A DNA stretch of 64,000 bases from Theodoxus fluviatilis (GCA_034096865.1 JAWQFJ010001799.1:114364-178363); one strand, 5' to 3'; positions 10,137 to 28,440 are shown, numbered from the stretch's first letter. The notes: generated from the sequence alone by a model not told the origin. Numbers and translations are program-made.

Positions 10137-12520
10137 TCGATGGTATGTGGTTTTGTCCCGATTCAGACAACACTTGGTGGTATGTGGTTTTGTCCCGATT
10201 CAGCACAACGCTCGGTGGTATGTGGTTTTGTCACGATTCAGGGCAGTGCTTAGTGGTATGAGGTTTTGTCCTGATTCAGGGCAGCGCTCGGCGGTATGAG
10301 GTTTTGTCACGATTCAGGGCAGTCCTCGGTGGTATGTGGTTTTGTCCCAATTCAGCACAACGCTCGGTGGTATGTGGTTTTGTCACGATTCAGGGCAGCC
10401 CTCACCGGTACAGTATGAGGTTTTGTCCCGATTCAGCACAACGCTCAGTGGTATGTGGTTTTGTCCCGATTCAGCACAACGCTCGGTGGTATGAGGTTTT
10501 GTCCCGATTCAGCACAACGCTCAGTGGTATGTGGTTTTGTCCCGATTCAGCACAACGCTCGGTGGTATGTGGTTTTGTCCCGATTCAGCACAACGCTCGG
10601 TGGTATGAGGTTTTGTCCCGATTCAGCACAACGCTCAGTGGTATGTGGTTTTGTCCCGATTCAGCACAACGCTCGGTGGTATGTGGTTTTGTCCCGATTC
10701 AGCACAACACTTGGTGGTATGTGGTTTTGTCCCGATTCAGCACAACACTTGGTGGTATGTGGTTTTGTCCCGATTCAGCACAACGCTCGGTGGTATGTGG
10801 TTTTGTCCCGATTCAGCACAACGCTCGGTGGTATGTGGTTTTGTCCCGATTCAGGGTAGCGCTTGGCGATACAGTATGAGGTTTTGTCCCAATTCAGGAC
10901 AGTGCTCGGTGGTATGAGGTTTTGTCACGATTCATGGCAGTGCTCAGTGGTATGAGGTTAATTTGTTCCAATTCAGGACAGTGCTCGGTGGTATGAGGTT
11001 TTGTCACGATTCAGGGCAGTGCTCAGTGGTATGAGGTTTTGTCCCAATTCAGGGCAGTGCTCGGTGGTATGTGGTTTTGTCCCAATTCAGGGCAGTGCTC
11101 GGTGGTATGAGGTTTTGTCCCAATTCAGGGCAGTGCTCGGTGGTATGAGGTTTTGTCCCAATTCAGGGCAGTGCTCGGTGGTATGAGGTTTTGTCACGAT
11201 TCAGGGCAGTGCTCAGTGGTATGAGGTTTTGTCCCAATTCAGGGCAGTGCTCGGTGGTATGAGGTTTTGTCCCAATTCAGGGCAGTGCTCGGTGGTATGA
11301 GGTTTTGTCCCAATTCAGGGCAGTGCTCGATGGTATGAGGTTTTGTCACGATTCAGGGCAATGCTCGGTGGTATGAGGTTTTGTCACGATTCAGGGCAAT
11401 GCTCGGTGGTGTGAGGTTTTGTCACGATTCAGGGCAGTACGTGCTCGGTGGTATGTGGTTTTGTCACGATTCAGGGCAGTACGTGCTCGGTGGTATGAGG
11501 TTTTGTCACGATTCAGGGCAGTGCTCAGTGGTATGAGGTTTTGTCCCAATTCAGGGCAGTGCTCGGTGGTATGTGGTTTTGTCCCAACTCAGGGCAGTGC
11601 TCGGTGGTATGAGGTTTTGTCCCAATTCAGGGCAGTGCTCGGTGGTATGAGGTTTTGTCACGATTCAGGGCAGTGCTCGATGGTATGAGGTTTTGTCACG
11701 ATTCAGGGCAATGCTCGGTGGTGTGAGGTTTTGTCACGATTCAGGGCAGTGCTCAGTGGTATGAGGTTTTGTCCCAATTCAGGGCAGTGCTCGGTGGTAT
11801 GAGGTTTTGTCCCAATTCAGGGCAGTGCTCGGTGGTATGAGGTTTTGTCCCAATTCAGGGCAGTGCTCGATGGTATGAGGTTTTGTCACGATTCAGGGCA
11901 ATGCTCGGTGGTGTGAGGTTTTGTCACGATTCAGGGCAGTGCTCGGTGGTATGAGGTTTTGTCCCAATTCAGGGCAGTGCTCGGTGGTATGAGGTTTTGT
12001 CCCAATTCAGGGCATTGCTCGATGGTATGAGGTTTTGTCACGATTCAGGGCAATGCTCGGTGGTATGAGGTTTTGTCACGATTCAGGGCAGTACGTGCTC
12101 GGTGGTATGAGGTTTTGTCACAATTCAGGGCAGTGCTCGGTGGTGTGAGGTTTTGTCACGATTCAGGGCAGTACGTGCTCGGTGGTGTGAGGTTTTGTCA
12201 CAATTCAGGGCAGTGCTCGGTGGTATGTGGTTTTGTCACGATTCAGGGCAGTGCTCGGTGGTATGTGGTTTTGTCACGATTCAGGGCAGTGCTCAGTGGT
12301 ATGAGGTTTTGTCCCAATTCAGGGCAGTGCTCAGTGGTATGAGGTTTTGTCACGATTCAGGGCAGTGCTCGGTGGTATGTGGTTTTGTCACGATTCAGGG
12401 CAGTGCTCAGTGGTATGAGGTTTTGTCCCAATTCAGGGCAGTGCTCGGTGGTATGAGGTTTTGTCACGATTCAGGGCAGTGCTCGGTGGTATGTGGTTTT
12501 GTCACGATTCAGGGCAATGC
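10137..12520 (+). repeat. 38-bp minisatellite, about 62 copies
   Basis: The unit is GGTGGTATGAGGTTTTGTCC followed by CAATTCAGGGCAGTGCTC, repeated head to tail for about 2.4 kb. Variants sort into blocks. The left part favours the CAGCACAACGCTC form. The right part favours the CAGGGCAGTGCTC form and alternates CCCAATTC with CACGATTC. Several units carry a 4-bp GTAC insertion (CAGTACGTGCTC). Because 38 is not a multiple of 3, long open frames across the array are artefacts cycling every 114 bp. Confidence 0.93.
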
Positions 12521-12784
12521 GCAGGAGGCCACAGCTTGACCTTGTGACCCTCCATTATCAATGCCTGTACCAGGTAATCAAGGACACAAGTCAAACACAT
12601 AGCTGGGTCTACTACAAATGGTGCACTGGCACACTCTGGTGAACTACATACGTGTGTGAACAACCACGCACAAGCCATTATCAGTTACAATATGATGACT
12701 GATACGAAGCACTGTGCACAGCCCCTTAATTCTCTTTCACACAATAGCAGCTGTACCCTTTTTGTTTGCTGGACTTTTTTTTTT

Positions 12785-13130
<346 letters not shown>

Positions 13131-13289
13131 ATGATCTGACCCAGATTATTGGTGCGGCGTGCTTGTATGATGTGCTCAGTGACACTCTCTGCACTCTCAT
13201 CCTGTATATATGTTGAGAATAAAGGCAGAACAATAAGCCACGCATACGAATTCAGCTATTCAGCTAGTATGATGGGCATAAAGTGTATA

Positions 13290-13395
13290 AAAAATCCCGG
13301 GTAAGAAACGTCTCCTAGAAAAGGTACGAATCGACTAAATGAGGTACACAACGACCAGGGTACGAAACGTCCAGGGTACGAAACGCCCTGTATCC
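13290..13395. repeat. Short degenerate tandem repeat
   Basis: Four or five imperfect copies of a unit like GGTACGAAACGTCCAG. There is no coding potential. Confidence 0.5.
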
Positions 13396-13420
13396 AACTC
13401 ATGACCCACTCTCAGTGATA

Positions 13421-13590
13421 GATCGATGGGGTTTTACGCGGCCTACATCAGCCTATGTAAGGCCACCAATCACGAGGCTAGAGAATGAGAGCAAGTCAAG
13501 TCACGATTTCCCTAGTTATGCGCATTTACGAATCACGTACGGAGGCGCGGTGGGTCTATTCTTACCCCCAACCCACAGGGGACCACTATC
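13421..13590 (+). repeat. Dispersed 'TTTTACGGCC' repeat, copy A
   Basis: Related copies lie at 42024-42235 and 50188-50360, and a partial inverted copy at 62255-62310. Common blocks are GTTTTACG.GGCCTA, CAGCCT.TGTA.GC, GTCACG.T.TCCCTAG and CGGTGGGTCTATTCT followed by CCCCAACCCACAGGGG. A short interspersed element family is inferred. Confidence 0.7.
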
Positions 13591-13599
13591 AGGGAATGA

Positions 13600-14220
13600 A
13601 CTAACTGTGGGTGGAAAATTGAGAATCACGCGTACTACCAGTGGTTGCGCAACCAGCTCTCCGGCGTTGCTCTTCTATGCCACAGAAAAGACAAATCTAC
13701 ACATGCTTCATCGCTGTCTTCAATTATCAATACGCCTTAAAAGGCACGGAAGGTTTAGAGAGGGTCTCAAACACACAGTGACCCAGAGAGGCGCATTTCA
13801 TCTCGAGAATACATGTACGGTTATGCAAGACACGTTTTTCTAGCTGACGCAGTTACGGGAGGACGCTAGCTGTACTCTAAATTCCTGATCTAAAAAGCGT
13901 GGCATCATCCGAACCGAATGCTCCCAGCACATCGTTATGCAAATACAACGTCTAGCTACACTACTCCTATCATTAGTCACCTAGTAGGCTGCATTGGTGT
14001 CTTTCGGCATGTGGGTTGAACTGTATTCCATGAAGAATGCTCACCAGACGAGAATTTTGTCTGCTGCGTGGCATTCTTTGCATAGGTTTTGCCATCATCT
14101 GTAGAGAAAATTCCATAGCTAAGTTTGAACTGTGCAATCTCGATCTACCCATTTACCAAAGTACTCCTAGGTAAGATAGTTGTTACAACTTTTCTTTTTC
14201 TGTGCTTGCACACTAGTAGC
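13600..14220. other. Intergenic, nothing recognised
   Basis: One open frame crosses 13415-13843 but includes the dispersed repeat and has no family similarity. No gene is called. Confidence 0.4.
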
Positions 14221-14304
<84 letters not shown>

Positions 14305-14334
14305 CAGAGGCAGAGAGACAGGCAGGCATGGAGT

Positions 14335-14392
<58 letters not shown>

Positions 14393-14437
14393 TGCTGACA
14401 TATGGACGGACGGATGGACACACATGCATGCATGCAG

Positions 14438-14504
<67 letters not shown>

Positions 14505-14700
14505 AACACACACATACACACACACAAACACACACACAAACACACATACACACACACGCACAAACACACACACACACACATACTCACACACATACACACA
14601 AACATACATACACACACACACACACACACACGCAAGGAGGTATGCAGGCAGGGAAGCATACAGACGGACGGATGGATGGACAGACAGATGACATCGAAAA
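14221..14700. repeat. Compound microsatellite (GA)n-(CAGA)n-(CA)n
   Basis: Successive tracts of GA (14223-14286), CAGA (14337-14392), interrupted CA with CAAA steps (14430-14632) and GACGGATG-type units. It is compositional DNA without genes. Confidence 0.9.
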
Positions 14701-15755
14701 AAAAGTATAAATAACAAAAATAACAAACCAATTTTCTCATGTTTTTGATAAATTTCTTGATACAATGTAAGAGATTAAAAATATAATGAGAAGACATGCT
14801 TGAAAAATAATGCACCCGTCAATGCTCTCTGAAATGCAAATTGTCTGATGGAGCATGAAAGTAAAATTCTCACTTCTGTAACCACTGACCATCACCAAAC
14901 ATCCCTTTAGTCTCTTCCCTCCTCCCCATGCACCTCCTCCATTCACCCCCTTGCCTTCTTTTCATTAGGCCCTACTTGAACAAAGTAACATCTCACCTGT
15001 ATCCTCAACATTAGTTCGTATATATATGGCTCAAAACTCTTCTAATCACAGACATAATGCACACACATTTCCATCTGAACATTTCACCCACCCACCCCAT
15101 CTGTCTCCCACCTTTTCCTCATTTACATTTCCTCCATATTTTTGTCTTTCTCATTTTCTCATACCTACACCTCAGATGTGCTTAGTCATTCAACTCCTAA
15201 TTCTCTTATACCATGCTACATTCCTATCAAATCAAACACATGGTCTGCAGAAAACATAAAAAGAACCAAACAAATCCCAGGATTTCAATGAAGACCTTTT
15301 CCTGAAATAAATCTGTATCACAGAAAAATGTCTTCAGTGCAACACAAAATGTCATACCATTAAGAGAACAAATGCACAGATAAATCTTAACAACTGAATG
15401 TCTTAAAGACATTCTATGAACAGCAGTATTAAAAAAATTACTTTGATAGACACATTTTATTAAATACTTTTTCTCTCACTCTCTCTGCTTTTTCTTCTCC
15501 ATCAACTCAGGCTGACTTTAAAAAACTGTGGTGACATGATTTGTAAATGTGCCTTCCATGTAAAATCATACAGAGACAATGATCCATCCTTCAACCAAAC
15601 AACTTCAGCTTAAATGCAAGAGATAAAAGTGATGAATCCATACTCTGACAGTACAGAAAAATAACAAGAAAACAATCATGCTTAATGTCCTAAGCTCATA
15701 TGTGTCTGGGTGCAATGTACAGCACATCTGCCATACAAAACAATTTATTTCCATT
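14701..15755. other. Intergenic downstream of H6PD, no gene seen
   Basis: AT-rich sequence that could include the H6PD 3' UTR. TTTATT on the + strand (AATAAA on the minus strand) occurs near 15744 and 15455. Neither can be assigned as the real cleavage signal from sequence alone. Confidence 0.35.
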
Positions 15756-15761
15756 GAAACA

Positions 15762-15858
15762 CCCCCCCCCCCCCCCCCCCCCCCCCTCCAGCACCCCATC
15801 CCCACACCTCTCATTACCCCCCCCCCCAAAAAAAAACCCCCCCCCCCCCCGCCTGTCC
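15762..15858. repeat. Poly-C tracts (G-quadruplex potential on the minus strand)
   Basis: Runs of 25 or more C, then further C runs separated by A or T. The minus strand, the sense strand for H6PD, has several G runs long enough to form intramolecular G-quadruplexes about 0.6-0.7 kb after the H6PD stop. Homopolymer length may be unreliable in assembly. Confidence 0.7.
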
Positions 15859-16481
15859 CCCCCTCCCCCCAAAGAGAAACCCACGACAAAAAATCGCAAT
15901 TTTCACCAGCATTAAATACAAAGCAGGCACAGACGAACAATACTGACTGAACAGATAGCTGTACATCACAAAACATAAAACTGAAGTTAAAAAAAAATCT
16001 TTATGAAAATAACAATCAAACAATAAAAAACAAGTTATGAATTAAAAAATTAATGAAATCATGCATACTAATGAGGAGTTGTATTTGAACACCCCTAAAA
16101 TAACCCCCCCCAAAAGTTTTAAAAATATTTCTGTGTGAAATATTGAACAGACAATTGAAATGAGATGCTGGGGATGCACCAACAGTTCTAAATTGTCATC
16201 TTTAACATATTTTCTTGAAAATGCATGATCTGCAGGTTAAAGCTGTCCTTAGAGCAAAACAGAGCATTCCATAAATGTGAAAATCACTTCAACCACAAAT
16301 TCAAATTATGTCAGTCTGTGGTACTGTTCCTCTTTCATTAAAAAAATGTAGTCTCCTCATTTCCAAGCAAAAGATTACTGATAATATATAATGTAGACAA
16401 ACCTTTGATTATTCACATTCTCCTTCATCATAAGCAATAAAAGACATCAGTCAGAGTAAAAGCAAAAATATGTCCATCAAT

Positions 16482-22236
<5,755 letters not shown>

Positions 22237-23030
22237 GGCTGAATTTGAATATGAAACTGAAAGTCAATGCGATTCGGTTTCGGCCGTATTCACGTGGTTA
22301 TGATAGCATGATGGTTATCAAGTGGGCACCGGCAGCGATCAAGTCTGTGCATGCATCGATATTTAAAGTCTCAATGGGCAGGCGCTTTCATTAATATATA
22401 ATTACTGTGCTTGGGCGAGAAGTGACACTCAAACCGGTGAACTACTTAATAAGTCACAAAATTCATAGAATTCATTCGTTCAAGTGAATCAGCTAAAATC
22501 AGTCCGTGGTAACGATCGTGAACATTCAGCGTTACAGGACGATAAAGATTTAACGATGCTAGCACGATTTAACAATGCTAGCACGGTCGTTCCTTACACC
22601 TCAAGCCACAACACTGCAACGAAGCAAGCAAAACTGCCCCGGTAACAAATGACTATATATATATAATTTGCAGGTGTGGTGTCGTCATCTGCAGCGAGAC
22701 GCTCCGCAGGTGGGAGCTCGGTGGAGCTAAAACAAATCTTATGGTCAAAGCATTTACGTAAAATGTAATTTTTACTGCTATTTAGTAAAGATTTAACGTG
22801 CAAAATAACCCTTTAAAGCCTCAAATTAAAATCCTGACATATTATCTTTTCTTTCTTATCTGTTTTCGGATTTTTTTGCTTCTCAAAATTTACGCGTTGA
22901 ACGCATTAGTTTAACTTTTGCAATCACCACGATCGACCTTCGCGATGTAAACAGCAGTTGCAGACGGCGTGCGTGCGAAGCAAGTACTGTTGTCTCTTCC
23001 ATTTGTTGACGCAGCAGCACAACCGGCACA
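22237..23030. promoter_or_regulatory. Shared divergent promoter region H6PD / ISOC2
   Basis: The two start codons face away from each other with 794 bp between them, so both promoters must lie here unless upstream non-coding exons exist further away. No TATA box is obvious. A 17-19 nt sequence, (ACGATGCTAGCACGATTTAAC) in shortened form, is imperfectly duplicated near 22551-22585. The region is only moderately GC-rich. Confidence 0.55.
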
Positions 23031-23489
23031 ATGACAGTGTCAAAGCTCGGCAAAGTTGTGCTGAAAAACTCAGCTCTTTTTCTGTGTGATATGCAGGAGA
23101 AATTCCGACCAACAATCCAGTTCTACCCTCAAATTTTGGCCGTGTCCGCACGAATGCTCGCTGCTGCTAAAATCTTGGAAATGCCAGTGATCGTAACGGA
23201 ACAGTATCCAAGAGGTAAAAAGTAGCCATAGAATAAGTACTGTTGTCTCTTCCATTTGTTGACGCAGCAGCACAACCGGCACAATGACAGTGTCAAAGCT
23301 CGGCAAAGTTGTGCTGAAAAACTCAGCTCTTTTTCTGTGTGATGTATGCAGGAGAAATTCCGACCAACAATCCAGTTCTACCCTCAAATTTTGGCCGTGT
23401 CCGCACGAATGCTCGCTGCTGCTAAAATCTTGGAAATGCCAGTGATCGTAACGGAACAGTATCCAAGAGGTAAAAAGTAGCCATAGAAT
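22982..23489 (+). repeat. Tandem duplication containing ISOC2 exon 1
   Basis: Copy 1 (22982-23234, 253 bp) and copy 2 (23235-23489, 255 bp) are head to tail and, by eye, identical except for a 2-bp insertion. Copy 1 reads TGTGATATGCAGG and copy 2 reads TGTGATGTATGCAGG. The unit includes 5' flank, exon 1 and its donor. It is either a very recent duplication or an assembly artefact from merged haplotypes. Confidence 0.9.
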
Positions 23490-26400
23490 GTCTTCTTTAC
23501 ACCGGAAATTTTACTTTAAATATCGGAATCAACTTTGTCGACTATCAACTCTATAGCACTGGTGACCTTGCAATTTGGAAGGATGGGGTTAAACCAGGCC
23601 AAGGCCTTATCATGTCACTGTGACTTTCGTGTCAAGGCCTTGTTCATGTCCTATTCACTTCTCTCCCCTCCAAGATAGAATTCTTCGCATTAATCTAGTT
23701 GAATATGGAACTCTACGTTGTCTTTACCCCTACATTTAAGATGCCATAAAATAGTTCAGTGGTCTTTGCAGCAATCTGTCACTAGCCTATAGTATTAGTG
23801 ATAATGCAAGTTCAGACGTTGCAATTACGGTATATTTGATTTTGCTTGTGCACATTTTGTCCTTTTCAGCCTTCTGACGCCCCCTTAAAACATCCCCTTC
23901 CTCCCCATCAGGCATGCACATCCATCTACTTGTCTTCCGTATTCGAAGCAGGATATGGGATGTTAACTAAAAACGAAGATTAAAATTACTATATTGGTAT
24001 CTTGTGATGGAGTCAAAATTGACAGGAAAAAAGGCCAACTTTAATGTAAACATAAAATAAAACTTTTATAAAACCAACACTTTTTTAACTTTAAAAACAT
24101 CAAATTTGAATCAGTGAAGTGTATTATGAGATTTCATTATTTTGACTCAGTTCAGCATCTACATGGGATCATACCAAAGGGCATAAAGTTTAAATTTACA
24201 TGGAAAGGGATTCATTTGCATTCTTTGGGGAAGAAGTTTGCTCATTGCCATTGGATGTGTTGAATGTTTAAAGAGACCAAGAATTAGATCCCACCCAATA
24301 TATTCTGTATACATTTACAGCACATGGGAGACAGATTCGTTGTTTCATGGAAGTTGTATGAGGAGTGTGTCACTCTGTGGTTTGATCATCTCATCACTAG
24401 GGTTTTTTGGTCTCTGTGTCTCATTTTCAAATGTTTACTAGCATTACATCAACATTTATGTGCATGTTTATTCATCCCTTCCTCCTTTCCATCTATCCAT
24501 CCATCCATTTATTTGTTCTCTACAGGTCTAGGACCTACCTGCTCAGAGTTAGATGTGAAAGGATTCAAGGTATTTCCCAAGACCCAGTTTTCCATGTGCA
24601 TTTCTGAGGTGAAGGAGGAAATGAAGAAAATGAAAGGTAAGCCAGGCAAAGCCATGGTCTCCAAGTTTCAAGGACTGAAGGAGTGAATCTGAGATGTGTG
24701 TAACGGATCGGGCCTGATGCGCTGGTGGGAACAGTCCTGAGGTAAATGAATTTGAGAGTCTGAGGAGGAGAGTGATACTACTGCGGAGATGGAGGAGGAG
24801 GAAGATGAAGAGGAGGAAGAAGACCGATGAAATTCTGGTCCTCGAATTGTTAGTAGCTTCATCCTCTTCATCTTCCTCTTCCTCCATCTCCAATCCGCAA
24901 CTCCCTGGTTTATGCAGACACCATCCAACGGAACACAGATCACCCCAATCCGCTCGGGCACAAAATCCTTGCAGAACCGTTCCTTTTCCTTCAACGTCAC
25001 AATCCCGTGACGACATACGTATCCAAGTAAGGGGAGGGAATTAGATTTAGAAATCGAGAACAGGCCCAAAACGTCGGCTGCTACAGACAATAGAAAAGGG
25101 AAATAATAATTATGTAATAATAACGGGAAAACCATTTGTGGGGGTCACAGTATGATAACTTGGAACTCATTCCTTTGAACTGTACGTTAAACCCCTTCTC
25201 TGCAGGTGTAATTTGCAATAGCCCGTGCTGAAGAACATTTTTAATGAAAATGTCTGAAGATCAAATCCACTGTGTTCAATCGCTGTCAAGGGAGGTAATT
25301 CTGCAAGCCACAGAGTAAATTTTTCAGCAGTGCTGGACTATAACATTGAGATTTCATTGAATGTTATATGTTCATTAATGCATATACATGTAACATCAGT
25401 AAGAGTGTAAATAGGCCTGACTGTGTATATCCATATTGCAGTGAAGGGCTTAAATAAATGAAAGGAAATGTATACCATTTTAAAATCCTCTGCTTATATT
25501 CTAATGAAAAGAGTTCCTTTCGCTCAACAAATATTTTGAATTTGCCAACACACATTTACACATACACACAAGCACATGCACAAGCACACACGCACATGCA
25601 CACACACGCACACACACACACACACATACACACACACGCACACACACGCACATGCACACACACACACACACATACACACACGCACACACACCCACACACA
25701 CACACACATGCATGCACGCATGCACATGCAGATGGATACACATGCTCTCATCATTTACACATGTGGAAAATGTGATGGATGAGTTTACTCTGGATTCGAA
25801 GCCAGTTATATTATGTGGCATTGAGCCTCTCTGTAAAATGCAGGTTTCTCAGATTTGAAGTCTATTATTTATTTGTCTTTGAAACCCATTGTAGAGTGTG
25901 TAGATTTGAAACCAATCATTTTGTAAAACTTTGCGGCCCACTGTGGGTATGTGAATGCATTGTAGATCTGAAGTTCGGAAGCTTTTGTCACGACGTATTT
26001 TTGGCACTGTAGTTAGTGTTCCAGATCGGAAGTTGCATATCCTTCAAAGCCCACTGTAGGATATTAGTGTTCCAGATCTGAAGTTGGTCATCTTGTGTGG
26101 AACTGAGGACCACTGTAAAAATGCAAGTTTGTCAGTTTTGAAGACATTCATCTTTTCAGTATTGTAGCTCGCTGTAGTCGTCTCATGTTCCAGATCTGAA
26201 GTCAGTCATCTTGTGTGGCATTGAAGCCCACTGTAAAAATGCAAGTTTGTCAGTTTTGAAGTCATTCATCTTTTCAGTATTGTAGCTCGCTGTAATCTTC
26301 CAAAGTCAGTCATCTTGTGAGGCATTGAAGCTGACTGTGAGATGCAAGTTTTTCAGTTTTGGAGTCCTTTATTTTTATTGGCATTGCAGCTCATTGAGGG

Positions 26401-26635
26401 CTATTTGTGTTCCAGATCTGAAGTCGGTTGTCTTGTGTGGCATTGAAGCCCATGCATGTGTGCAGGCCACAACACTGGACTTGATAGAGGAGAACTACGA
26501 TGTCCATGTGGTTGTTGATGCAGTGTCAGCTCGCAGCATGACAGACAGGTGGGGAAGCTTGTTTTTTGTTGTCACTAATGGAGGAGGAGGAGGAGGAGGA
26601 GGAGGAGGAGGAGGAGGAGGAGGAGGAGGAGGAGG

Positions 26636-26670
<35 letters not shown>

Positions 26671-27318
26671 GAGGAGGAGGAGGAGGAGCAGCAGCAGCAG
26701 CAAATGAAATTTTGTGGTTAAACCAATAATTCTTATGCAAGAAATGAATGTTCGGAGATGATGTATTGAGAAGATGAGCCTTCTTTGATGATGAAATATT
26801 AGGGGAAATCTGATGAATTGAATGTCAGTCAGCCTATAGGGAATGTCATGGTTGCTTCCAGTGTCAGTTTACAGTCACTAACTCTTGGACAGCTTGCCTA
26901 ACTATATCATTGTTGCCTGTCATTATCAATATTTAACATGACCACTCTATGATTCAATGAGGTAGGATCAGTAACAGCAGGTCTGACTAATTGTATTCTT
27001 TCATTAGAGAAAGCGTGACCCTGAAAAGAGTTGTTTAAGTGCATCGCGTCTGAGCTTGGCATTGACTGGGCGTTAGCTCTGTGTATGGTTATGGGAGCAA
27101 TGCACTAATATGCTGTTGCCGTTTCCTCTTGCAGGATGTTTGCTCTGCAGCGGATGCGAGAGGCAGGTGCTTACCTTACTACCAGCGAGAGCATGCTTCT
27201 AGCACTGGTGCGCGATGCCTCCCACCCAAAGTTCCGAGAGATCCAGAAAATCATCTGGGACTCAGCCCCCGACACTGGTCTGCTGGTAGGGAAGGTGGAT
27301 GGAGAGACTCCAGTGTGA
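23031..27318 (+). CDS. ISOC2: Isochorismatase domain-containing protein 2-like hydrolase
   Basis: Exons are 23031-23214, 24526-24636, 26416-26548 and 27135-27318. Phases 1, 1, 2 join to 203 residues (vertebrate ISOC2 is about 205). It belongs to the cysteine-hydrolase (isochorismatase-like) superfamily, and the substrate in animals is not established. The three family catalytic positions are visible: Asp in [11 protein letters not shown], Lys in VFPKTQFSM and Cys in [24 protein letters not shown] and [15 protein letters not shown] are strongly conserved family segments. The protein has no signal peptide; cytosol, mitochondrion or peroxisome are all possible. Exon 1 is duplicated just downstream with a frameshift, so copy 1 must be used. 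Exon 3 follows a degenerate array of look-alike exon starts. It is divergent from H6PD. Confidence 0.93.
23284..23469 (+). pseudogene. Frameshifted duplicate of ISOC2 exon 1
   Basis: This is the second copy of exon 1 inside intron 1. It keeps the start codon and the donor (AGAG|GTAAAA), but a 2-bp insertion after LFLCD changes the frame (VCRRNS instead of MQEKF). Splicing from this copy would give a truncated product that loses the catalytic site context. If transcription starts between the copies, only this broken version would be made. Confidence 0.8.
23490..24525. other. Rest of ISOC2 intron 1: nothing recognised
   Basis: AT-rich intronic sequence. A short TCCA-type tract precedes the exon 2 acceptor at about 24490-24515. 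No further exon is seen. Confidence 0.5.
25556..25735. repeat. (CA)n microsatellite in ISOC2 intron 2
   Basis: CA dinucleotides with frequent CG, TA and CATG interruptions. Confidence 0.88.
25789..26415 (+). repeat. Degenerate array resembling the start of ISOC2 exon 3
   Basis: About a dozen imperfect 50-60 bp units lie in tandem and share motifs such as TTCCAGATCTGAAGTC, CATCTTGTGTGGCATTGAAG and CCCACTGTAAAAATGCAAG. The last unit is exon 3 itself: its acceptor TTCCAG and first 35-40 coding bases, including the codons for the catalytic-loop start VVLCGIEA. Alternating unit types suggest a dimer of about 115-120 bp. Several units retain an AG at the acceptor position, but all those read here soon lose the frame. 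Confidence 0.78.
26578..26705 (+). repeat. (GGA)n trinucleotide microsatellite
   Basis: About 35 GGA units with an internal poly-G run and a GCA end. It starts about 30 bp after the ISOC2 exon 3 donor. The open frame across it (poly-Gly) is an artefact. Confidence 0.9.
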
Positions 27319-28440
27319 AGCGCATGGACTTTAGGCAGACAGAGTTGGCTGGAGTTTATCAGAGAAACGTAAGGTTTCATTGCTAACTAATCAGAATGTT
27401 GAATTTGAATGTGATTCCAGTGTGAAACAGTGATTAGAGATAGAGGGGCAAAGCAGCCAGTCTTCCTATGAAAGGAGTTGATACGTATAGTTGATATGTA
27501 AGAACTTACTTTTCAAATACACACTATGCAATAAGTCTTCTAATTAATTAAAATAATGTACCAGAGAATGAGCAAGACAGACAATTATCATGTCTGTATG
27601 CAGTAAATTTAAAAGTTTGTACTTGCATAAGAGTAAATTAGAGATGAGTGTTAAAAATCCTAATTGATCAATGGAATAGTTACTACCATCTATATAGGAA
27701 GCTGTTACAGGAGATGCTCTCCTATCCAACCTTCTAATACGATTTAATGGATATTCTTGTGTAATGTCATCTTTAGTATACCAAATTCTCTTTACTCAGT
27801 TGTTTGTTATTTGTCATCAATTTATTGCACAAGCAGTTGCTTTGAAGTTGAAAATGTGCCATATTTGAAAAAGTAGAGTTTGATGTGGTGCACAGAGTTT
27901 GACGTTGAAAATTTCAACTGTCTGAATGCTGAATTGGAATTTTTTTTTAGCACAGATGGTATGAATGCAAACATTGTTTTCCATCAGCTTGAAACAAATG
28001 CTAACGGTTTGATATTTTCATTCCAGTGTCAAATTTGAGGGAGGAAATGTATCACAAGTGCATTTCCAAATCTTTAATGATCAGCTTGATGGAGTCGGGC
28101 TTTGAGGGCATTTGTAGAGTGTATTGTTAAAAATTTAATGAGGAGTGATCATGAAAACAAAATACAGTGGAATCATAGCCACAGCACTACATGGGCTGTG
28201 CCTCTCATATTGAGAAAGAACCACTTGATAATAGTAACCCAGTGATTCATCTCGCAGTTATTCAGATTGTGAGGTATTATTGATCTTGTGTGATTATTGA
28301 AATGATTATGTTTCTGTTTTCTTGAAGAAATGCAGAACAGTGACCAAATGAGGCAGTGTGTGTGTGTGCATTATCACCGTGTGCTAGTATTTCTTTGGAA
28401 TTGTCTGCCATAGTTTAATAAACTGAGGTTTGCACCTCAA
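27319..28440 (+). other. Putative ISOC2 3' UTR
   Basis: No ORF or repeat is seen. An AATAAA at 28417-28422 is the first clear poly(A) signal that I see after the stop, which implies a 3' UTR of about 1.1 kb. Confidence 0.45.
28417..28422 (+). promoter_or_regulatory. Candidate ISOC2 poly(A) signal
   Basis: A canonical AATAAA in AT-rich DNA about 1.1 kb after the stop. An earlier variant signal cannot be excluded. Confidence 0.45.

Noticed and set aside
10304..10879. Long repetitive open frame, seemingly a repeat protein
   Set aside because: It is produced by the 38-bp minisatellite. The three frames cycle through each other, and there is no start, promoter or domain.
10137..12520. Possible CRISPR-like array
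   Set aside because: Units are contiguous 38-mers without unique spacers, in an intron-containing eukaryotic genome.
14213..14815. Cys-Val and Leu-Ser repeat open frames over dinucleotide tracts (also at 5055-5474, 49152-49705, 52445-52834, 56606-57109)
   Set aside because: They are translation artefacts of CA, GA and CAGA microsatellites.
26325..26740. Poly-glycine and poly-proline open frames
   Set aside because: They are caused by the (GGA)n tract after ISOC2 exon 3. The GTGGGG donor after SMTDR ends the exon first.
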